A stretch of DNA of 64,000 bases, from NCBI RefSeq assembly GCF_038896935.1, contig NZ_JBANDC010000012.1:89795-153794 (forward strand), in the 5' to 3' direction. This DNA is from Collimonas rhizosphaerae (GTDB taxonomy: Bacteria; Pseudomonadota; Gammaproteobacteria; Burkholderiales; Burkholderiaceae_D). The position numbers and the translations under genes were made by a program. Of the stretch, positions 52,994-60,582 are shown one piece after another (within the stretch, counting starts at the first letter, position 1; each line of letters opens with the position of its first letter). Below the pieces are notes generated by a model. That model was not told where the DNA came from. It was given only the letters and a program-made list of their open reading frames with translations, and did no database searches.

Positions 52994-53761
52994 ATGAACC
53001 GGCAACACTCTCATCTGTTTCTCTGGCGCGGCCGGGCCCTGGTCATCGGCCCCGGCATCGATTCCCGCTTCCACGCCCATTTCGGCACCCAGCTGACCTG
53101 GGGCCTGGACGGACCATTCCAGGCGCGCCTGGCGCCGGACCAGCCGTGGACCACCACCCGCGCCGCCATCTTCGCTTCCAGCCAGCCGCACCAGATCCAT
53201 TGCGACGCCACGCAGCTGGCGCACCTGTTTGTCGAATTGCCGCAGCGCGCGCAAGGCGCAGCAAGCGTGCTGGCGGCCGCCTATGCCAGCGACCCAGGCT
53301 TCGCGCAAGTGCAAGCCGGGCTGGCCCAGGCCAGGCTGGGCCAGCTTGAGCTGCCGCAAGCCGAGCAGCTGGGCCAGGAATGGCTGGATTGCACGACCCT
53401 GGCTGGGCCGGCGCAGCCAGGTTTCGACCGCCGGATCAGCCAGGCGCTGGCGCTGATAGCCGCGCAGCCGGGGCCGGCGGTCAGCGGCGCGGCGCTGGCG
53501 GCTGCCGTGCATCTGTCGGCCAGCCGCTTTACCCATCTGTTCCGCCAGCAGACCGGCTTGTCGCTGTCGCGTTACCTGCTGTGGTCGCGCTTGCTGGCCG
53601 CGGTCGAGGCGGTGGGGCGCGGCGACAACATGACGCATGCCGCACATGCGGCCGGTTTCGCCGACCTGGCGCACATGAGCCGGACCTTTCGCCACACCTT
53701 CGGCGTGGTGCCGTCTGAGCTGCAAAAGATGGCGATTGCGTTCAAGCGCGCAGAAAAATGA
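52994..53761 (+). CDS. AraC-family transcriptional regulator
   Basis: A 255-residue regulator with an N-terminal beta-barrel sensing domain (about 5-100) and a C-terminal double helix-turn-helix (about 150-250), recognised by GAALAAAVHLSASRFTHLFRQQTGLSLSRYLLWSRL and the ending RTFRHTFGVVPSELQK. Leu/Ala/Gln-rich. It follows the cupin gene on the same strand and may control it or the Mpo1-like gene 40 bp downstream. Confidence 0.83.
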   Translation: MNRQHSHLFLWRGRALVIGPGIDSRFHAHFGTQLTWGLDGPFQARLAPDQPWTTTRAAIFASSQPHQIHCDATQLAHLFVELPQRAQGAASVLAAAYASDPGFAQVQAGLAQARLGQLELPQAEQLGQEWLDCTTLAGPAQPGFDRRISQALALIAAQPGPAVSGAALAAAVHLSASRFTHLFRQQTGLSLSRYLLWSRLLAAVEAVGRGDNMTHAAHAAGFADLAHMSRTFRHTFGVVPSELQKMAIAFKRAEK

Positions 53762-53801
53762 TGGTCTAAGATGGTTGTACATAAAAAAGATGGAGACCGT
53801 C

Positions 53802-54257
53802 ATGAACCAGCAGTCGCAGCAGGCAGCGGGCCGTTCCATAGACACCTTGCTAGCCAAATACTCCGAAAGCCACCTGAACCCGGTCAATGAAGTGATCCAC
53901 TTCATTTGCGTGCCGGTCATCGTGTTTACCCTGCTCGGTTTGCTGTGGACCATCCACCCCGGGGTGGCGCTGGCGGCCGTGCTGGCCTCCTTGCTTTACT
54001 ATTTTTCCTTGTCTGTGCCGTTTGCCTTCGGCATGCTGCTGATGTCTGGCGCGATGCTGGCCTTGCTGTATGTACTGCCGCCCGGGCTGGTGCTGCCGCT
54101 GTCGGTCAGCGTGTTCGTGATCGCCTGGATCGGGCAGTTCGTCGGCCATAAGATCGAGGGTAAGAAACCATCGTTTTTCGACGATTTGCGTTTCCTCCTG
54201 ATTGGTCCCTTGTTTGTCCTCGGTTTCCTGTACCGCCGCCTGCACATCGCCTATTAG
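53802..54257 (+). CDS. Mpo1-like (DUF962) membrane protein
   Basis: A 151-residue membrane protein with the DUF962/Mpo1 pattern: LLAKYSESHLNPVNEVIHFICVPVI, where the conserved N and H residues match the yeast Mpo1 dioxygenase active site, then three or four helices and GQFVGHKIEGKKPSFFDDLRFLLIGPLFVLGFLYRRL. Mpo1 performs alpha-oxidation of 2-hydroxy fatty acids (known in yeast); bacterial members are largely untested. The ATG at 53802 follows GGAGACC; one at 53790 is the alternative. Confidence 0.85.
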   Translation: MNQQSQQAAGRSIDTLLAKYSESHLNPVNEVIHFICVPVIVFTLLGLLWTIHPGVALAAVLASLLYYFSLSVPFAFGMLLMSGAMLALLYVLPPGLVLPLSVSVFVIAWIGQFVGHKIEGKKPSFFDDLRFLLIGPLFVLGFLYRRLHIAY

Positions 54258-54270
54258 GGCCTGTTGCCAT

Positions 54271-55287
54271 ATGCCGGCTGCACCCTTGAATATCGCCGTC
54301 TTTGGCGCCGGCGCCGTCGGCATTTATGTCGGCGCTTCGCTGCTGGCCGCGGGCGCCGACGTGGTCCTGATCGGCCGGGCGCGCATGCGTGGGCAGATCG
54401 CCAGCCAGGGTTTGCTGCTGAGCGACCTGGAAGGGCGCCGGCAACGGCTTGAAGGCGATCAGGTTCCCTACCAGGAAAGCCCGTCGGCGCTGGCCGCGGC
54501 CGACCTGATCCTGGTCACCGTCAAGAGCGCCGACAGCGCCGCCGCGGCGAGCGCGATTGCCGGCTGGGCCAAGCCGGCGGCGCTGGTCGTCAGCTTGCAA
54601 AACGGCGTTGGCAATATCGACACCCTGCGCAGCCTGCTGGCCGGCCGGCAGGTGCTGGCGGCCATGGTGCCGTTCAATGTGGTGCAGATGGAAGGCAACC
54701 GCTTTCACCGCGCCAGCGGCGGTGAACTGATGGTGGAGGCGGCCGCCGGGCTGGAGCCCTGGCTGGCGCTGTTTCGCCAGGCCGGCCTGCCGCTGCAGCA
54801 GTGCCAGGATATCGCGGCAGTCCAATGGGGCAAGCTGTTGCTGAATTTGAATAATGCAGTCAATGCGCTCTCCGGCCTGGCGCTCAAAAGCGAGTTGTCG
54901 CAACGCGCCTACCGCCGTTGCCTGGCCCTGCTGATCGAAGAAGCGTTGGCCGTTTTGCGCGCCGCCGGGATTCACCCGGCCAGGATCGCCAAGGCCGGGC
55001 CGCGGCTGCTGCCAGCCTTGTTGCGTTTGCCCGACGCGATTTTTACGCGGGTTGCCGCAACCATGCTGAAAATCGATCCCGAGGCGCGCTCTTCGATGTG
55101 GCAAGACTTGCAAGCAAGGCGCCTGACGGAAGTGGATTACCTGAACGGTGCTATCGTGCGCCTGGCCGAATCGCTGGCGCGCGACGCGCCCGCCAACCGG
55201 CGTATCACGGCGCTGGTGCACGCCGCCGAACAGGGCGGTTTACAGCCGTTGTCCGGCGCGGCGCTGTATCGCGCCCTGCGCGCCTGA
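54271..55287 (+). CDS. 2-dehydropantoate 2-reductase family protein
   Basis: PanE/ApbA-type NADPH reductase of 338 aa. The Rossmann motif GAGAVGIYVG starts at residue 12, and the catalytic lysine lies in VQWGKLLLNLNNAVNAL. The C-terminal domain is helical (SSMWQDLQARRLTEVDYLNGAI is the family block). PanE makes pantoate for CoA synthesis, but many bacteria have several paralogues with other substrates; nothing in the context confirms pantothenate synthesis. It starts 13 bp after the Mpo1-like gene. Confidence 0.82.
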   Translation: MPAAPLNIAVFGAGAVGIYVGASLLAAGADVVLIGRARMRGQIASQGLLLSDLEGRRQRLEGDQVPYQESPSALAAADLILVTVKSADSAAAASAIAGWAKPAALVVSLQNGVGNIDTLRSLLAGRQVLAAMVPFNVVQMEGNRFHRASGGELMVEAAAGLEPWLALFRQAGLPLQQCQDIAAVQWGKLLLNLNNAVNALSGLALKSELSQRAYRRCLALLIEEALAVLRAAGIHPARIAKAGPRLLPALLRLPDAIFTRVAATMLKIDPEARSSMWQDLQARRLTEVDYLNGAIVRLAESLARDAPANRRITALVHAAEQGGLQPLSGAALYRALRA

Positions 55288-55409
55288 GCACAGCCGCGCG
55301 GCTAAAGTTTTCTGTAAATGACGGAACATAAAGCATCCAGCCTGGCTCGAAACAGAGCGGTTGCAACCGAGATCGTCCTGGTAAATCCACTTCCAAAGAA
55401 AGGTCCGAT

Positions 55410-55667
55410 ATGAAGAAGTTCCTAGGCGCACTGACGCTATTGCTGGCCATTACTCCCTGGGTTCATGCGCAGAACGAACCCATGCCGCGACCCGAACCGG
55501 GAGCTGGACTGGAAGGACATCCCGATGCGCGCAACGACAGGCGGCCCGAGTCGTTTTACGATGGCAGCCATCGCATGGGGACCCACAGCGTAATGCGTTG
55601 CAAGGATGGGACGATGCGCAAGGCGCGCGCCGATGCCTGCCGCGGCCATGATGAAAAACCAAAATGA
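55410..55667 (+). CDS. small secreted hypothetical protein, 85 aa
   Basis: Signal peptide 1-20 (ending TPWVHA), then a mature part of about 65 residues, very hydrophilic and rich in Arg, Asp, Pro and His, with two cysteines (MRCKDGT and DACRGH) likely forming a disulfide. The last ~25 residues resemble short periplasmic proteins with an R-C-x-D-G-T...A-C-x-G-H pattern seen in Burkholderiales. Function unknown. Confidence 0.7.
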   Translation: MKKFLGALTLLLAITPWVHAQNEPMPRPEPGAGLEGHPDARNDRRPESFYDGSHRMGTHSVMRCKDGTMRKARADACRGHDEKPK

Positions 55668-55739
55668 AACTCGCGGGCGACAAATATCGTAGAGATATAT
55701 AGATAGAAAATATCTGTTATCAGACAAATAAAGCAGACA

Positions 55740-55835
55740 CGATTGCTGCGTCGCCATATAGTTACACCTGTCTCCTCCAACACCTCCTAAGGTTTGGATT
55801 CAGCCCGCAACCGCAAGGTGAGCGGGCTTTTTTTT
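55740..55835 (+). ncRNA. candidate small RNA B with anti-Shine-Dalgarno stretch and terminator
   Basis: CTCCTCC (55772-55778) and CCTCCT (55783-55788) precede a hairpin AGCCCGC ... GCGGGCT and eight T residues. The terminator region is closely similar to candidate A (50459-50491). CU-rich single-stranded stretches followed by a strong terminator are typical of small RNAs that block ribosome-binding sites. The start is approximate. Confidence 0.5.
55802..55835 (+). terminator. Rho-independent terminator of candidate RNA B
   Basis: AGCCCGC / GCGGGCT stem with an inner CC/GG pair and GCAA tip, then T-run 55828-55835. It may also end the 85-aa gene message. Confidence 0.85.
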
Positions 55836-55952
55836 GCCTGCGCGAATCGCGTGCACAGCGTGGGCAACCATTCATGGCGAGACATTTGACCCTGCCGCGA
55901 GCATTATCGAAAAAATGATATGAATCAAAGGCTTGGATTTTTTACGATGAAG

Positions 55953-55987
55953 TTATCAACAGGCTTGCGCACATTTTCTGTGGGTAA
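55953..55987. repeat. DnaA-box-like dispersed element, partial copy 3
   Basis: TTATCAACA at one end and TGTGGGTAA (inverted TTACCCACA) at the other, with the same 35-bp overall length as in copies 1 and 2 but a diverged middle. It lies in a 413-bp spacer (55668-56080) that otherwise holds candidate RNA B and the minus-strand terminator. Confidence 0.6.
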
Positions 55988-56022
55988 CTCGGGTTGGTGT
56001 TGAGCCAGGCTGTTTTATAGGT

Positions 56023-56050
56023 AAAAAAAAGCCCCGCGAAAGGCGGGGCT
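56023..56050 (-). terminator. Rho-independent terminator of the 56-residue gene
   Basis: On the minus strand AGCCCCGC / GCGGGGCT with a 5-base loop, followed by eight T residues, 30 bp after the stop codon of the small gene. Confidence 0.9.
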
Positions 56051-56080
56051 GATTCGAGCATGTCTGACGGCGCCGTGTTT

Positions 56081-56251
56081 TCAGAAACGCAGGAAAGAAC
56101 CGCTCAATTTCTTGTAAGGCGCGCTCCAGACGGTCAGTACCTTGTCAAGCAGGCTCGGCTGTTGTTTAGCCTCGGTCTTGTACATATCAGGGCGAGCCTG
56201 GGCTTGCATCGCGCGTGTCGACAGCGGCAGTGGAGGGGAGATGCTGGCCAT
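56081..56251 (-). CDS. 56-residue small protein with its own terminator
   Basis: A short frame MASISPPLPLSTRAM... ending in SGSFLRF, preceded by a strong AAAGGAA site nine bases before the ATG and followed by a perfect intrinsic terminator. No signal peptide or membrane helix. The middle is basic and the segment SLLDKVLTVWSAPYKKL looks like an amphipathic helix. No known family. The combination of ribosome-binding site, ATG and terminator makes it a likely real gene. Confidence 0.75.
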   Translation of the reverse strand: MASISPPLPLSTRAMQAQARPDMYKTEAKQQPSLLDKVLTVWSAPYKKLSGSFLRF

Positions 56252-56511
56252 GATATTTCCTTTCAGTTAGTCGTCTATGTTGCAGTGCAGTATATGCAAT
56301 CCTCAATGACTAATCCAATTTCGCTTTCACATACACGCCATACGGTTTGTGAATATCAGTCGGCCTTCCCCGGATGAATGGCGGCATATGCCGAAGCCGC
56401 ATAAGCATATAGCTAACATATTGGCAGCCGACAATTTTCGTGCTGTAATGCAGCAAGCCGCATCGTCGCAGAATAATGCGGTAACCCTCACTGTGGAAAC
56501 GGAGAAAAATC

Positions 56512-56802
56512 ATGAAAAAACTGACAGGTCTGGCACTGCTCGCTTGCTGCTTTGTGTTTAACCCGGCTTTTGCCGCAAATGCCCAGCAAAGCAAGATGGC
56601 GACATGCAACAAGGATGCGACCGGTAAAGCTGGCGACGACCGCAAAGCTTTCATGAAAGATTGCCTGAGCAAAAAACCGGCAGCCGCGGCTCCCATGACG
56701 CAGCAAGAGAAAATGAAGTCTTGCAACGTCGACGCTACCGGCAAGAAGGGCGACGATCGCAAGGCGTTCATGAAAGAATGCCTGTCGAAGCCTAAGGCAT
56801 AA
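56512..56802 (+). CDS. psiF: PsiF-repeat secreted protein
   Basis: A 96-residue protein with a signal peptide (1-21, ending PAFA) and two PsiF repeats: QSKMATCNKDATGKAGDDRKAFMKDCLS and KMKSCNVDATGKKGDDRKAFMKECLS, each with two cysteines. The first named member, E. coli PsiF, is induced by phosphate starvation; function unknown. Terminated by a 13-bp hairpin. The symbol is by family. Confidence 0.85.
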   Translation: MKKLTGLALLACCFVFNPAFAANAQQSKMATCNKDATGKAGDDRKAFMKDCLSKKPAAAAPMTQQEKMKSCNVDATGKKGDDRKAFMKECLSKPKA

Positions 56803-56831
56803 GACATTTCTTCGCGCATTCCCGCAGTAGC

Positions 56832-56860
56832 AAAAAGCCCTGTCGCAGACGGGGCTTTTT
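56832..56860. terminator. bidirectional Rho-independent terminator after psiF
   Basis: AAAAAGCCCTGTC / GACGGGGCTTTTT with loop GCA; one T-G pair. The A-tract on the left arm makes it symmetric. Confidence 0.9.
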
Positions 56861-56949
56861 CATTTTGTTACCAAATTGCTTCCTTGTTGCGGGAATTAAT
56901 GTTTACTATGCAAAGTCGAAACCAAGCCCGCACTTTTTAAGGAACACAT

Positions 56950-57426
56950 ATGAAAAAAATAGCGCTCACCCTTACTCTTGGCCTCGCTTGCGTCGCCGTC
57001 CAGGCTGCTCCCGACTGGCAATCGGTCGGTTCCAGCGATACCGCAGAGCTCAAGCTGGACCAGAATTCGATCAAGGAAAACAAGGGCATCCGCGAAGCAT
57101 GGTCCATGTGGAACTTCAAGGAAGCGCGCAAGAATGACGGCGACGCCAAGGTGCTGCCTACCTTCAAGTCGTACCAGGATTTGACGGTGTACGACTGCAA
57201 GGCCAAGACCTTGAGCCTGAAGAGGGAAATCCTGTTTGCCGATGCTGACGGCGCCGGCGCCAGGGTGGATCACAGCGATGCCTTGAAGAATTCGACGTAT
57301 GCCGCGCCAGCCAAGGATTCGGTGGCCGAAGTCATGATGAATTTCGTTTGCGCATTTCCTCTCGACGGCAAGCCGGCCGCTGCAGCGCCAGCTTCGGCCC
57401 CGGCCCCGGCTCAAAAAAGCAAATAA
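56950..57426 (+). CDS. surface-adhesin E-like secreted protein
   Basis: A 158-residue exported protein with a signal peptide (1-19, ending VQAAP). The mature part resembles the adhesin-E family fold: WQSVGSSDTAELKLDQNSIK at the start, then VYDCKAKTLSLKREI with one cysteine and FVCAF with the second. An Ala/Pro-rich tail (about 140-158) follows. In Haemophilus, protein E binds host factors; in environmental bacteria the family is general and probably not an adhesin. Single gene with a terminator. Confidence 0.7.
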   Translation: MKKIALTLTLGLACVAVQAAPDWQSVGSSDTAELKLDQNSIKENKGIREAWSMWNFKEARKNDGDAKVLPTFKSYQDLTVYDCKAKTLSLKREILFADADGAGARVDHSDALKNSTYAAPAKDSVAEVMMNFVCAFPLDGKPAAAAPASAPAPAQKSK

Positions 57427-57451
57427 GCCAGTCCTTTTTCTAGCCAGGCAC

Positions 57452-57498
57452 TCGCAGGCACTCACGCAATCGTCGCGCTGAGTCCTGCGATTTTTTTT
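57452..57498 (+). terminator. Rho-independent terminator after the adhesin-E-like gene
   Basis: TCGCAGG / CCTGCGA continued by ACTCA / TGAGT with a one-base bulge, then eight T residues. It also separates this gene from the convergent diguanylate cyclase. Confidence 0.75.
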
Positions 57499-57503
57499 GC
57501 GCG

Positions 57504-59147
57504 CTAGACGTTGTAAGACTCCAGCGCTTCAACGAATACAAAGAATTCGTTCTTGCCGGCCCGCTTGGCCTGGTACATGGCAATATCGGCCTGCGACATC
57601 AGTTGCGAAGTAGAGATGCTGGCGCCGCCATACAAGGCGATGCCGATCGAGGCGCTGAGTTCGAATATGGTGCCGGCGATATTGAACGGTATGCCGATCG
57701 CCGCCAGCAGTTGCTGGGCGACGCCGATCGCTGCATTGCGGGTGTCGGTCAGGTCTGTCAGCAGGATCACAAACTCGTCGCCGCCCAGGCGCGCCACGGT
57801 ATCGGTGTTGCGGCGCCCATCCAGCAAGCGCGCTGCAACCTGGCACAGGATGGCGTCCCCAGCCTCATGTCCGTATTCATCGTTGATCGGCTTGAAATCG
57901 TCGAGATCGCAGAACAGCAGGGCAAAATGCGTGCTGTCGCGCTGCGCGCGCGCCATCACCTGCTGCAAGCGGTCTTCCAGCATGGCCCGGTTGCACAAGC
58001 CGGTGAGCGCATCGTGGTGCGCCATGAACGCCATGCGCGCCTCGCTCTCCTTCAGCGCCATTTCCTTGTCGCGCAGCCGTTCCACCAGGTAGTTAAACCC
58101 CAGAACCAGGCTGCCTACCTCATCCTGCCGCCCGACCGGCAGCGGCGCCAGCTGGCGTTTGCCGTCCGCCATTTCACGCATCGCATGCGCGGCGTCGGTC
58201 AGCGGCCGCAAGGTGCGCGGCAACAGCAGCATCATGATGGCAATCATGCCGACCACGATCAGCAGCGTGTTCTTGAGATAAAAACCGAGCATGGCGTTGA
58301 TCGGATGGAATACCTCGGCGGTCGGCATGCGGGCGACGACAAACCAGCCGGTGCTGGGCACCGTCACCATCGCCGACAGCTCCTCGACGCCTTTGGCATT
58401 GATGGTGATCCCGGTGCCGCGGTAACCCGCCATGGCGCGGTCATGCAGCAGGTTGACACCGGTGGGCGGGGTCGGTTTCAGCACCATGGCCGGGTCGCTG
58501 GCGCCGACGAACAGCTTGTCGGCCGGCGACACCAGCAGGAATCCGCCGCTGACGCCGAGCTGGGTTTCCTGCAGGCGATCCAGGAAACCTGGCGTATTGA
58601 GCACTACCACGCCCGCCAGCACTGCCACCACCTGGCGCGCCGCGTTGCGCACCGGCGCCGCCATGATCAGGATCGGCTCGCCGTTGGCGCGGCCGCGCTG
58701 CGGCCTGCCCATCACCGGAGCATCGGCCTGCAATGCAGCCTGAAACCACGCGATTCCGGAAAAAGCCAGCTTGCTGCGCCCGGCCACTACCGGATATTCC
58801 GCCAGCAGGCCGTCGCCGTCCGGCTTCACCACCAGCAGGCCGCTGTTAAACAAAGGATTCACGCGCTGCCGTTCTTCAAGCCAGACGGTCAGTTTCTCCG
58901 GCTGCTGCAGCAATGTCGGCGGCAGCGCCGAACTCAGTTCGGCGATCAGCGCCTGGCGCGCCTGGACGCTATGGTCAATGTCGCGTGCGATATACGATGC
59001 AATCGATAATTGCTGGGCCGCCACCTCCTCGCGCAGCAGTCCCTGGGCGAACGGCAGCGCAAAAAACAGGCGCAAGCCGATCCCGGCCACGATAATCAGT
59101 ATACCGAGGCCGATCAGGCGGAACTTGATGCTTTGGAAGATTGGCAT
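57504..59147 (-). CDS. membrane diguanylate cyclase (Cache-HAMP-GGDEF)
   Basis: A 547-residue c-di-GMP synthase. Membrane helices near 10-32 and 300-318 enclose a periplasmic Cache-type sensor domain. A HAMP linker (about 320-370) leads to the GGDEF domain. The active-site motif is an intact GGDEF (455-459) and the product-inhibition I-site R446-N-T-D449 is present five residues before it, so the enzyme should be active and feedback controlled. It senses an unidentified periplasmic small molecule and would shift the cell between motile and sessile states. Confidence 0.92.
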   Translation of the reverse strand: MPIFQSIKFRLIGLGILIIVAGIGLRLFFALPFAQGLLREEVAAQQLSIASYIARDIDHSVQARQALIAELSSALPPTLLQQPEKLTVWLEERQRVNPLFNSGLLVVKPDGDGLLAEYPVVAGRSKLAFSGIAWFQAALQADAPVMGRPQRGRANGEPILIMAAPVRNAARQVVAVLAGVVVLNTPGFLDRLQETQLGVSGGFLLVSPADKLFVGASDPAMVLKPTPPTGVNLLHDRAMAGYRGTGITINAKGVEELSAMVTVPSTGWFVVARMPTAEVFHPINAMLGFYLKNTLLIVVGMIAIMMLLLPRTLRPLTDAAHAMREMADGKRQLAPLPVGRQDEVGSLVLGFNYLVERLRDKEMALKESEARMAFMAHHDALTGLCNRAMLEDRLQQVMARAQRDSTHFALLFCDLDDFKPINDEYGHEAGDAILCQVAARLLDGRRNTDTVARLGGDEFVILLTDLTDTRNAAIGVAQQLLAAIGIPFNIAGTIFELSASIGIALYGGASISTSQLMSQADIAMYQAKRAGKNEFFVFVEALESYNV

Positions 59148-59524
59148 GAGGGAATGATACAGAAATCAGCCGGTTCACAGCATTCCGCGGGCCAATCTGT
59201 GGCGCGGCGGCGATGTGCGGCTATTTCCTCATTTTGGTGCTAACGGTTTTTGCTATACTGCTGCCTGCAATGCAAGTCTCGCCATAGTTCACGGCGTGGA
59301 ATGAGACTGAAACCCCGCGCCACATCTACCTCCCACTATTTGCTGTAGCAAATTCGTAGCATTCATTTCTTTGGCATTAATGCGGATTTTCGTTGCTTCG
59401 AACTCTCGCAATACGCCAGATCGAGTTGTACATCGTTACAGATACGGGAATTGACGATAAGCCTACAATTTATATTTTCAGTTTGAAAACGAATTTATTG
59501 GATGCGCCCGAGGAGGGAAAGCAC
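59148..59524. other. intergenic with a promoter and structured transcript leader
   Basis: An extended -10 box TGC-TATACT (59252-59260) with a weak -35 starts a stretch that folds into GGCGTGG / CCGCGCC (59294-59322, one G-U pair) and then ATTTGCT-GT-AGCAAAT (59339-59354). Base composition drops here relative to the left. It could be the leader of the HEPN gene or a separate small RNA. An open frame from 59393 lacks a ribosome-binding site. Confidence 0.4.
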
Positions 59525-60511
59525 ATGGCACAATCGCCGTCGCCATCTACAAATATTTCATACGAAGATCTCGGGCCTCCTGGGGTACGCGGCGAATTGC
59601 ACGTACTAGCCCTCATGAAGGACGAAACCAGGAAAAACGCCGACCGTCTCAATGACAGCACGACTAGGCAATTCAAGCTCGCGGCGCGACTAGCAAAGTT
59701 CCCCGTTGTGACTGAGGGCATCAAGGGAGACTTCAACGAGAATGATGGAGGGTCTTACTTGCTCCGGACGAAAGATAGCGCATTTAGTAGGATTCGGTGT
59801 ACTGGCGGGACGTTCGAAGTACGGACGAATCAGGCCGGAGAACATTCGCTTCTCGAATTCGAATGTGAAGCCACAAGCACGACTGACGCACGAAATAAAT
59901 TCTTGGCTGCAGTGTTGCCATTTCTCGACTGCATAACTTACCACGCTGACAGCCCGCTCTTTATAACTTCGGTGCGAATTGAGGATATCAAGAACCAACG
60001 CATAACCATTGACTACATTGCACCGTATCGGCACTCAACCGTCAATCCGCACACGGGTAGCCCATTCCTCGAACTTCTACCCGTCTACGCAATGTACCGG
60101 GAAGCAAAGAATTCGAGCAGCGATTTCTACAAATTTCTTTGTTACCATAAGCTGCTGGAGGGGCTATTTGGTGCCAGGCGGACAGAACTTTTTAGAACAG
60201 CGAAAAACAACGGATTGACCATCACGCGCGTACCAGAGTTGATCCCAGATGCCCCGGCAATAGATACGGCTTATCGACAATATATTGGGAAACCAATTAA
60301 GGGCTTCTTTGATACAGTCCTCACGCCACGATTTCGCAACGCCGTTGCTCACTTTATTACGGACGATGGAGCGGTGCTGAACATGAGTGCTCCAGAGCAT
60401 ATCGATAGCTATTCTGGCGTGCTATACATCACCGAATTGTGTGTGCGTACGGTTATTGATAATTATCAACGCATGCTCACGGAATTCTATGACCAGCAAA
60501 ATAAAGCTTAG
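59525..60511 (+). CDS. MauJ-like protein with HEPN ribonuclease motif
   Basis: A 328-residue cytosolic protein with clearly lower GC and different codon use from the left-hand genes. The general layout resembles proteins annotated MauJ-like or ApeA-type, with no methylamine genes nearby. The C-terminal part holds a HEPN-type motif RNAVAH (R271, N272, H276) in PRFRNAVAHFITDDG; Rx4-6H is the RNase motif of HEPN domains in defence and toxin proteins. The ATG at 59525 follows GAGGAGGGAA. It lies directly beside a displaced tmRNA 3' end. A defence or abortive-infection role is suspected, not shown. Confidence 0.65.
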   Translation: MAQSPSPSTNISYEDLGPPGVRGELHVLALMKDETRKNADRLNDSTTRQFKLAARLAKFPVVTEGIKGDFNENDGGSYLLRTKDSAFSRIRCTGGTFEVRTNQAGEHSLLEFECEATSTTDARNKFLAAVLPFLDCITYHADSPLFITSVRIEDIKNQRITIDYIAPYRHSTVNPHTGSPFLELLPVYAMYREAKNSSSDFYKFLCYHKLLEGLFGARRTELFRTAKNNGLTITRVPELIPDAPAIDTAYRQYIGKPIKGFFDTVLTPRFRNAVAHFITDDGAVLNMSAPEHIDSYSGVLYITELCVRTVIDNYQRMLTEFYDQQNKA

Positions 60512-60518
60512 GAGAATG

Positions 60519-60545
60519 GGGCAACGCGAGGGCATATCGTTGCCC
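60519..60545 (+). other. hairpin immediately before the ssrA fragment
   Basis: GGGCAACG / CGTTGCCC, perfect 8-bp arms with an 11-base loop, starting 8 bp after the HEPN-gene stop codon and ending at the first base of the ssrA-like tail. Possibly the terminator of the gene or part of the attachment site. Confidence 0.5.
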
Positions 60546-60582
60546 GCTGTGGACGCGGGTTCGATTCCCGCCGCCTCCACCA
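60546..60582 (+). other. displaced 3' end of ssrA (tmRNA), likely attachment-site remnant
   Basis: GCTGTGGACGCGGG-TTCGATTC-CCGCCGCCTCCACCA is the T-arm and 3' acceptor strand with CCA, as in tmRNA genes. The 5' acceptor strand (GGAGGC) and the tag-coding part are absent from the window on both strands, so this is only a fragment. The 3' end of ssrA is a classic target of tyrosine integrases; integration leaves a displaced copy of the tail at the far end of the island. No integrase gene is visible. Confidence 0.65.

Noticed and set aside
60519..60582. A complete tRNA gene ending in CCACCA
   Set aside because: Only the T-arm and 3' acceptor strand are present; no D-arm, anticodon arm or matching 5' strand lies upstream.
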